A stretch of DNA of 64,000 nucleotides from Clarkia xantiana subsp. parviflora (Eukaryota > Streptophyta > Magnoliopsida > Myrtales > Onagraceae). The notes under the pieces are model-generated. The model saw nothing but the letters and a program-made list of their open reading frames with translations. It was not told the DNA's origin and ran no database searches. Where the stretch lies: the NCBI GenBank assembly GCA_036873135.1, contig JAPTYO010000024.1, positions 2,170,001-2,234,000 on the forward strand, written 5' to 3'. Position numbers and translations under genes: made by a program. Below, piece after piece: positions 56,017 to 64,000 of the stretch (position 1 is its first letter; the number at the start of each line of letters is the position of its first letter).

Positions 56017-56991
56017 TGATGGATATACGCCCAATTTGAACCCGTTGACTTCCAAACCGTTGTATTTTTATCGTCCCATTTATGATTTCCAATCGAAACT
56101 TCAACCCGGACACTTCGCGAGAACACCAACGGCTCGGACGGGGCCGAAGCGCCCGTCCGACGGAGGCGAACTCACCTAGGTGAGGTTGGGTGGCCACACC
56201 CGACCTCCCCTAGGGGAGATCGGGTCAGCCGACCCGATCTCCCCTAGGGGAGATCGGGTTGGCCAACCCGATCTCTCCTAGGAGAGATCGGGTTGGCCAA
56301 CCCGATCTCTCCTAGGAGAGATCGGGTCAGCCAACCCGATCTCTCCTAGGAGAGATCGGGTTGGCCAACCCGATCTCTCCTAGGAGAGATCGGGTCGGCC
56401 AACCCGATCCCTCCTAGGAGGGATGGGGTTGGCCAACCCCACCCTCCCTAGGAGGGGTTGGGTGCCCTCACCCAACCCCTACCCTCGGGGGTCGGATTCC
56501 TCCCCCCCAAGGGTCCCGACACCACTCTCAGACGCCCATGCTCGGTCCACTCCGCCTACCTCCTCCGAATCCTAAGGTCTTAATTATATACTTAAAGGTT
56601 AATTAATTGTGTTTAGAGGTTAACGATGTCATTAAGCCACCTTAATGACACCGTTGCCTATAAATACCCCACCTTCACAACTCATTTGGACATCTTGGCT
56701 ATTTGGACAATTTAGCTCTGACATCTCTCTAGCTTTATCTCTCTAGAAGTATAGTTCTGACTTAGGCATCGGAGAGGGTTCACCAGGCACCACCCCCCCC
56801 TCCTCCGTGTCTGGTATTGCCCCTTTTGCAGGGCAAAGGGAGAGAAGAAGAGAAGGAACCAAGGGAAGAAGGAACGGAAGAAGGACATAGGAAAAGACAA
56901 GGCGACTTGAGAAGACCGGATCACACACACCCCCCTATAAGGAGTGGGATTAAAGCCGACACCCCGTTGACTGAGATCCCATAACTTAACA
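56017..56991 (+). repeat. 3' LTR of element D
   Basis: 975 bp, identical by eye to the 5' LTR apart from one C in the run near 46621/56505. It ends TTAACA, followed by GGTAC. Confidence 0.95.
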
Positions 56992-57422
56992 GGTACTACT
57001 ATGAGGCACAACCTCAAGGGTATCCAAATGGAATGCCGACTCAAAGGAACGACAATTGCGCCCACACAACCAACACAAGGCCCGTATACTCGCAAGGAGC
57101 ACAGACAGTGACTCCGAGGTGGATGAACGCATTGGATGAGCTGCTAGCTTATAGAGAGACTCTGAGGAACAGGCAGGGAAGGCAACACCATCATGAAGAA
57201 GAAGAAGTTCATGAGGAAGAACAAGTCCCAGAAGAAAAACACTATTCGCACCCTCCAACAGGGCAGCGAGAAGAACAAAGGAGAGAAGAGCAAGGGCCAC
57301 CCCCAGAGGGAAGGCAACAATATGTGCCTCCAAGGCAATATCAACTACAGCAGGAAGCCAGGGCATACACCCCGCTGGGGGCAGATAGACAGGCAAGAGA
57401 AGCGACATCCACAGGCAGATAA
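56992..57422 (+). pseudogene. Gag of element E, second part
   Basis: It continues 45850-46134 in frame: YYYEAQPQGYPNGMPTQR corresponds to YYYEEQPQGYPYGMPAQR in D. Further matches are EEEQVPEEKHYSHPPTGQRE and PPPEGRQQYVPPRQ. It stops at TAA 57420-57422. Beyond, to about 58130, gag-like words (GKATIC-type basic text, PPRQ) continue with stops and shifts. Confidence 0.8.
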
Positions 57423-58811
57423 GTGCCCACAGGAAGAATAACACACAAGCCCTCCAAAGGGGGCATCGTAAAAATCAAAGAATGAGAGAGCAACTGCCAC
57501 CCCCAATGGGAAGGCAACAATTTGTGCCTCCAAGGCAATAACAAACATAACAAAGAGCTGGGACATACACCCCACTAAGGGAGGACATGCAAGTCAGACC
57601 ACCAAGGATATAAGAGTTCCAACATCCACCTCAGCAAGGTACACATACAGTCCGTATCACCACGGACATGACGAAGAGACATTCCAAGGAAAGCTCAAAG
57701 GGAGGGATATCGCCCCGACAACACAACAAGGCAACCACCTACTCACGATACAGCACGGCAGGTCCCAACCTCTTGTGTATGACAACCCTTGGTACACATC
57801 CCCCTAGGACAGGGGAGAAGTCGAAAAGACAAGGATTTGAAAAGGGGACTCATAGAGTACCACACCATGTTAGTACATAACTACTACAATGGGAAGTCTC
57901 ATGGAGAGACGTAGTGGAGTGAGATCACACATAGCATACATGAAGGATACACCTCTACCTAGTCCGCCTTGCAAGGATGCGACCTTATATTCCTCAAGTG
58001 GAAGGAATACACACAGACAAATGGAGGAAGACAGTTACATTACCAAGGAAGCAGGGGGTATCAACACCCCCACACCCATATCCTTCCCATATCCTCTTAT
58101 TTAATTTAACTGCATAACAAGTCAACTCCCTAAAAGGGGTAGATTTTGATACTTGATATCAACATGTTTTCCAATAAAGACCATACCGGACGCCTTCGGG
58201 CTCCGGGGTATATATATACACAGGTGGACCACTAGAAGAATCCATAAAAGGCCGTCGCCAATAAAGAGATGCACAAGCAACAGATTCCTAAATCTCAAAG
58301 AACACCTATAAGGTCAAGTTTCTGGGAAAGATCACAAGATGGAAGGCTCACTTACAAAAATAAGTTGAGCACTCCCAACATCCTATAGAGGAACTACCAT
58401 GAAGGTCACAAAAGATTACCCCTACTATAACCTTCCACTAAGCATCCTAGGGCCAAGTCCGTCAAAGGATCCCATCTGGCATCGGTATGCAAGGGGGGCA
58501 CCAGTCACAACATGCTCTCCCCACAAACGCCCATTATCATAAGAGGGGGTAGCCGCGAACACATCCCTCCAAAAATGGAGGAAATCATATCACATAGACA
58601 ACGCCCACCTTCAAAGGCAAACGCCGCCAATGGATCTATATTATTTCACAAAATAACCAAAAGTCGCGACTACACCTAGTAAGCTCATCGCAGGTAATGA
58701 AATACACTTTCATCAAAAAACTCTCAAGGGCACCAAGCCTAGGCACCAAGCCTAGCAAAGGAAGAATGGCGACACCATCATCAAGCTTTAAAAGGGATAT
58801 GGAAAACATAG
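57423..58811. other. Decayed inner part of element E
   Basis: It repeats gag-derived segments in broken frames (CCTCCAAGGCAATAAC-type text near 57530 echoes 57330). No complete domain was seen. Confidence 0.5.
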
Positions 58812-59030
58812 TATTTCCACACAATGATATTAGTCATAAGAGATGGAATCACTAGCTTTGACATAAAGAGAACCATAATGCATGAAGGGAGTCCGTCAGA
58901 CATCTACCATGACCAACTATTGATGATACTAGGGAAGAGTCAGGCATACCTAATACCAAAGGACCCCCTACTAGTAAAGGTGGTCAGAACATCAACACAC
59001 CCATTAGGGACACGGCACTGCAAATGAACC
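58812..59030 (+). pseudogene. Protease relic of element E
   Basis: VFPHNDIS-like text leads to ITSFDIKRTIMHEGSPSD, matching D's LDIDNFDVKRILVDGGSSAD. The active-site Asp-Gly-Gly is changed to His-Glu-Gly. THPLGT near the end matches SYPLGM in D. Confidence 0.65.
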
Positions 59031-60886
59031 AGGAACAAGGATGGAACACATATCCTTACAAGTATCCTTACAAGTATCCTTGCATTTATCCTTGCAAAAA
59101 TAAACTCCCTAGATAAAGAGGTTATCTAATAGATGACTATGTCTCTGTTCTCAAAATATGATCCTAACCCGGAGATCCTTGGACTCCGTATTATATATGC
59201 AATGAATAACATGTTCATCAAAGATAGGTACACGAAGATTCAAGAGAGAGCCCTAAAGATTAGGCGCATACCGCTACCAAGTACGACACATTTGAGTGTT
59301 CATAAACACTCCTTCACCATCTCACAAGAAAGGAAGGCAACCAAGGATACAAGTCCTAACAGAACAAACATCGGTAGAAAATCCTGTCATTGAAGTCGTG
59401 CACCAAGAGAGAAACTCTAAAGATGCAAGATTAGCAAAAGAGATAGTGCAACAGCTAGAATATGAAAAAGGAGATACATCTCCTATCAAGAGCCTTAGGG
59501 CATGATAATAGTTCTACAAGATCAACCAAAGAAGAGCTCTAAAGCTTGGGGAGTAAGGTTTCAAGATCGACCCTCACACTAGACGCACATCCTGATCAAA
59601 CACCTTGTCTGCGAATGATAAGACATTTGACTTTGGCATCCCATCAAGAGGAGAACCTCGATAAAAGGGGCACTAGAAAAATATCCCGCCTTTAAGGCCA
59701 TACGCTGAACACATGATGAATGAAGGTTATGACAAAATGAAAAAGGAGGGACTTGTCAGCTCAACACACCTCAAACACGTATACATACGCAATACAAATG
59801 CAGCCTCTAATGAAGCTATCCAACAAGAATAGCCAATACGGGAGCAAACCCATGGAAAATCATGGAGCATCACCTGCATACCTAAAGGAAAACATCCTTT
59901 TTAGGTTCAAGTCCTAATTCAAAGGAAGTCTATAATCAAGATTCAAGGTGGGAGGAGCATGACCAATGTAACACTCCCTAAATGCATTGAAGAATACTCC
60001 AATGTAAAGGAAAATGCAAAGCACACTAAGTACCACAACACTTCAAGAAGATTATCACAGCCCGGTCAGACCCCCCCATGCCCGAGCAAGAAGCATGGAT
60101 CATATTGACTAGTCTGAAACACACCTTCGAGATTAACAACTCAAGACACCATTCTATGAGAAAGCTTTTCAACCTAAATACAATCTCTTCCAAGATACGT
60201 TACTCCTGCTCTATCATCACCGCAGAAGTGTTTTTTCTAAAAAACACAAGGAAGGGGGGGAAAAAATTTACAAGCACCCCTAGGATACAAACACTGCCAC
60301 ATTCTAGCTATCAAGAGAATGAAAATCACCCCCACCCACCCAAAGCAAAAGCTCTCCACCCAACCTCTAAAGATACATCCGACAAAGGCATTATCCAAAC
60401 CATGCCTATGACTGAAACAAGCAAGCATGAGAAAGAGTAAATCCCACAAGCGACACTCATCGCATTCAAACAAGCAGACAAGGGAGCCCCGAGCATAAGG
60501 GGTACCCAACCAAGAAAATGAACGAGGGGCCTTCAACGGCCAAATATGAAAGGCGGTATGACCACCAAGCAACTTGGGGGGCACCAAACGAATAAGTTCT
60601 TGGTAGTCCACCTAAGTGTAAAAGAAGAGATTAGAGGCAGAAGATCACAAGAACATGCAATACCACTTCTCCTAGAAGAGGTCACATAAGAGGAAAACAT
60701 CCACAACTCCCTGTACGAACTCGTCCTAAGTTGGCAACACACAAACATCGCCCTTGAAAGGTGATCTCCCACATTGAAGAAAAAGCGTGGTAACATGCAA
60801 TATCATGGAAAGAAAACTCAAGTAAAGATCTAAAAGGCGTATCAAAGACACACCCTACATGGGGAGTGACACAAGGTAAAGTAATA
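59031..60886. other. Decayed region of element E without recognisable domain
   Basis: Open frames are all under about 125 codons. I could not match them to RT, RNase H or integrase motifs. It is the region where D has its second gag. Confidence 0.5.
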
Positions 60887-61670
60887 TTCTGAGCCCTCCG
60901 GGAGCCTATCCCGCGAACAGATTCGACGCCCCTAAGAGCGTATCTTGAGAGTAGTTTTCATACTACGACCCTCGACGCCCCCAAGAGCGTATCTTGAGAG
61001 TAGTCTTCATACTACGACTCTCGATGCCCCCAAGAGCGTATCGTGAGAGTAGTTTTCATACTACGACCTTCGACGCCCCCAAGAGCGTATCTTGAGAGTG
61101 GTTTCCAAAAACTACGACCTTCAACGCCCCCAAGAGCGTATCTTGAGAGTGGTTTCCAAAAATTACGACCTTCGACGCCCCCAAGAGCGTATCTTGAGAG
61201 TGGTTTTCAAAATATACGAACTTCGACGCCCCCAAGAGCGTATCTTGAGAGTGGTTTCCAAAAACTACGAACTTCGACGCCCCCAAGAGCGTATCTTGAA
61301 TGTGGTTTCCAAAAACTTCGAACTTCGACGCCCCCAAGAGCGTATCTTGAGAGTGGTTTCTAAAAACTACGACCTTCGACGCCCCCAAGAGCGTATCTTG
61401 AGGTAGATTTCAAACTACCAGATTCGACGCCCACCAGGAGCGTATCTTTGGTCTAAATTGTGCCCTCCGGGAGCCTATCCTGTGAAACGTTAAGTGCCCT
61501 CCGAGAGCCAGTCTCGTGAACAGTTTTCGACGCCCACCAAGAGCGTATCTTTGGTCTAATTTGTGCCCTCCGGGAGCCTATCCTGTGAAACGTTAAGTGC
61601 CCTCCGAGAGCCTGTCTCGTGAACAGATTCGACGCCCACCAAGAGCGTATCTTTGGTCTAACAGTACCAT
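60887..61670. repeat. Tandem repeats of element E
   Basis: The same units as in D: about ten of TTCGACGCCCCCAAGAGCG with GTGGTTTCCAAAAACTACGA, then CCCTCCGGGAGCCTATCC and CCCTCCGAGAGCC units alternating with ACGCCCACCAAGAGCGTATC. Order and flanks match D, but the unit mix and copy number differ. Confidence 0.9.
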
Positions 61671-62869
61671 ACATACCATTTAAATGGTATCAGAAGAGAT
61701 CATTACACCATACTAAGAAGGATTCCATGAGAAAATAATTGCAAAGCAAAGTTGTATGAAGAACACATAATGTTTGTTATTGATGAGATAGCAGGTATGA
61801 TGTGAAGGAAAACACAAAAGAAAGATAAGTAAAGAAAAGCATATACAAGGGAGAAGTCCATGACCAAAGGATCATATACAGAAGCACAAGAGGTTATCAT
61901 GAAAAGTAACGAGTTATCCTACCATCCATATCACAAGTCAAGAGAAGTATCTCTAAGGAACCCAACACCACCAAGAAGGATAGCAAAGACATGAAATCCA
62001 AAGTTCAAGGCTCTCAAAATAAACTCGACCCATCAAGAAGAGGAATTGCCTTACAAGTCGCACAAAGCAACCTCCTTCAAACGTTATTGTCTTGCATGTC
62101 GCCCTCGCGTGACCTATGCTCGTATCAGACTTGAACATCGTCAAGCACAAGTCATGAAGGAGACATCTAAAAAGCATGAAGGATACAACATCTGGCAAGA
62201 CGAGACATCAAGACCTAACCCAACAAACATAGCCTAAACAAAAGGCAACTATAGCAATGAAGGCTCTCCAATGAGAAAGGAATACTAAAGCACAACTCCA
62301 TACATCGTGATGTGGCTATCATGTCCACATACCCTGAAGTGGCTATCATGTCCACACACCAAGAGGTGGTTATCATATCCACACAAAACAAAAAGACCAT
62401 CAAGTCCACCACAAACCTAAAGAGCCAACACCTGACCTCAAAAGGAGATTCAAGAAAAAGGGAAAAACAACACCCTTCATACGTTCATCAAAGGTATGCA
62501 CTTATATTTCAACCCCCTGGATGATACTAGGTAGGAAACGTCCTCATTATGAAGACAACCTCCATATCTCATTAAACCAACCACAAAGCAAAGAATCACG
62601 ACAAGCACTATGGGGGGCATATAACAAAACGATCCCCACAACGATCACAACTACGATACTAGTAGAGGCTAACTCAAGAGCAGTCTCCACCAAACTCCCA
62701 AGCAAAAATTTTCTATCTTAATCAGAGCCATGGCAAGAGAAACGAACCTCAATGAAAGGCGATGATCGCACCCATCACCAAAAGAAAAATCTTCAACGCA
62801 AGACACCTATGGGTTAATAACATAACCCATAGGAAAGCCAAAGACACCTTCAAAAGTCGTCAAATCTAC
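61671..62869. other. Decayed region between repeats and antisense relic of E
   Basis: The first 150 bp align with 51541-51700 of D. After that I see no clear gene. It should correspond to the last exons of the antisense gene. A short repeat of TGGCTATCATGTCCACA lies near 62325-62385. Confidence 0.5.
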
Positions 62870-63540
62870 ATGAAGATGAAATAAACCTGAGACTCGGCCC
62901 CTCGGCAGGGGGGCATAGGATAGAGAAGAGACATCAAGACCTATGATCACCCCATCGTCAAGCAAAGAGGGCGCGTCTTCAACCACTACCTCCTTATCAT
63001 GAGTGGGAGTCAGCAAAGGGGCACTTGAAGGAGAGCCTCTCGCGGTTTCCTTCTCCTTGGCAGCCGAGGGCCCGACCTCAGAGTCAGGTTATCACGCCTT
63101 GGATTTAGATTGACTTGAACTCTCGCCCACCGCAAGAACCCATTCGGTAACCAGGGGCGAACACTCTAACAACAAGAAGTAAGCAACATGAGAACAATCA
63201 TAAGTATATCACAAAGAAAAGAGAATGGAAAAAGAACATGCCGGAAGCCTCTGCAGCTTTCCCTAACTTAGAAGATTTCTTGGCCTGATGAGCAGAACTA
63301 GAGGGTTCTTCCCTCTCATTCGATTCAACGGTACGTTCGGAACGCTCCGCCTACACCTTATACGTTTCTTCATGAAACCAACCTACAAGAGGTCATACGA
63401 GTCCCCGCCTCATACGAGTCCACCTCGGACACCCAAGACACAGGACAGTCAGATTTGGTCTGACTGCCTTGGAAAACGATCTTCAAGGTCTCCCTATCTG
63501 AAGAAGAAAGCTTCCCAAAAGTGAGTCATCTATATGAGCG
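62870..63540 (-). pseudogene. Antisense gene relic of element E
   Basis: It aligns with D: 62886-63170 with exon 4 (53030-53299), 63240-63395 with exon 3 and its upstream intron edge (TTTCTTCATGAAACCAACCTAC), and 63420-63535 with the end of exon 2. Several stops and small deletions occur. Exon 2 would continue toward 63960 in very decayed form. Confidence 0.7.
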
Positions 63541-64000
63541 ACCAACGCAAAGATCGACCCTTACTCATGGAGGGGCGAGATACGCCTACTACGGGGGCAA
63601 CCTTTACATCAATCAACTTACGGAAGCAAAACCACAACCCAAGAGACCTATCCAAGGGAAAAAAATCCCAGAGCGTCACAAAGAGGGCGAACTTTTAGCT
63701 TCCCCAAATGGAGCAACGCTCCGACACATCCGAAGGAAGGGTCAACCCTTAACACATGTCAATAAACCCCTTCGCTCACGGCGGGTAAGAAGAAAGCTTG
63801 TGAGCATTTTCGCCCTCACTTTTATGGGGAACAAATTGCAGGGTAAGGGTCAAGAGCTATACACACGCTCCAACGAATGAAGGAAAAATGTTACACATGC
63901 CGAAGGTCGAGGTTAAAGGACAATGCTCGCGCTAGTACGAGGGAGGCGGAACGTTGTGTCCCATTGAGTGGCAGAGTTCCCGCCCTCAAGTAAATGAGAG

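Larger units (their letters stand above)
46135..56991 (+). mobile_element. Element D: young non-autonomous Tat-derived element
   Basis: Perfect target duplication GGTAC (46130-46134 and 56992-56996). The LTRs are 976 and 975 bp and seem to differ only by one C in a homopolymer, so the insertion is very recent. Order: LTR, PBS, one ORF with gag, protease and a second gag-like part, tandem repeats, an intact six-exon antisense gene, GC-rich block, PPT, LTR. There is no RT, RNase H or integrase anywhere between the LTRs, so it must use another element's enzymes. It resembles the plant TR-GAG class but is large and carries an antisense gene. Confidence 0.95.
45045..64000 (+). mobile_element. Element E: old Tat-derived retrotransposon hosting element D
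   Basis: Outer parts are 45045-46134 and 56992-64000; 46135-56991 is element D, inserted in E's gag. E has a 5' LTR, PBS, gag start, gag continuation, a faint protease, tandem repeats and an antisense gene relic, in the same order as D, and its 3' LTR would lie right of the window. I recognise no RT or integrase in 59030-60880, but decay is strong there. E is a close relative of D, as gag and repeats align throughout. Confidence 0.8.

Noticed and set aside
57033..57422. Separate gene starting MPTQRN
   Set aside because: It is the middle of E's gag; the reading frame continues from 45850-46134 across element D.
1..64000. CRISPR array, tRNA or rRNA genes
   Set aside because: Regular repeats here are tandem without unique spacers, and I saw no cloverleaf with A and B boxes or rRNA text.

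Overview
The window is nuclear DNA of a flowering plant. The evidence is two spliced CCR4-type deadenylase genes with 11 coding exons and plant-like proteins, a Ty1/copia element primed by initiator-tRNA-Met, several Ty3/gypsy elements of the Tat type (dual RNase H, extra antisense gene), hAT-like and other small inverted-repeat transposons, AT microsatellites, and no prokaryotic gene organisation. I cannot name the species. Coordinates and splice sites below were read by eye.

Layout. 1-6207: element A, the 3' part of a + strand Tat-type gypsy element (pol remnant, tandem repeats, antisense pseudogene, PPT, 3' LTR). 6208-7104: element B, the start of a related - strand element (LTR, PBS, first codons of gag), head to head with A. 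7458-7996: GCCCG-rich hAT-like element. 7998-10383: element F, the 3' end of a more distant Tat-like element. 11320-15310 and 24015-28459: two tandem CCR4 genes on the - strand, with all exons and splice sites intact. Between them are a second hAT-like element, a copia element with LTRs that look identical (16882-22216), a small MITE and a long-TIR element. 29449-31942: a MITE, a 5'-truncated LINE tail and an old copia relic. 31948-43004: element C, a full-length Tat-type gypsy element on the - strand with TSD AGATT, inserted in that relic. 43005-45044: relic end, LTR debris and a MITE. 45045-64000: element E, an old + strand Tat-derived element whose gag is split by element D (46135-56991, TSD GGTAC).

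Elements A, C, D, E and F share one plan: sense gag/pol, then a block of short tandem repeats, then a spliced gene on the opposite strand, then PPT and LTR. The antisense gene encodes a protein resembling the 'putative gypsy type transposon' (Transposase_28-like) family, with a coiled-coil C-terminal half where that half is visible (A, C, D). In A, C and F a TATA box lies upstream. In D it reads as an intact six-exon gene of about 652 codons, while D lacks RT, RNase H and integrase and instead carries a gag-protease-second-gag ORF. D is therefore a very recent non-autonomous element.

The host genes form a tandem duplication of about 5 kb. The upstream-lying copy (11320-15310) keeps all catalytic residues. 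The second copy (24015-28459) is fully open but has Asp in place of the catalytic Asn of the GDFN motif. The rest of the window is transposon sequence, largely nested.
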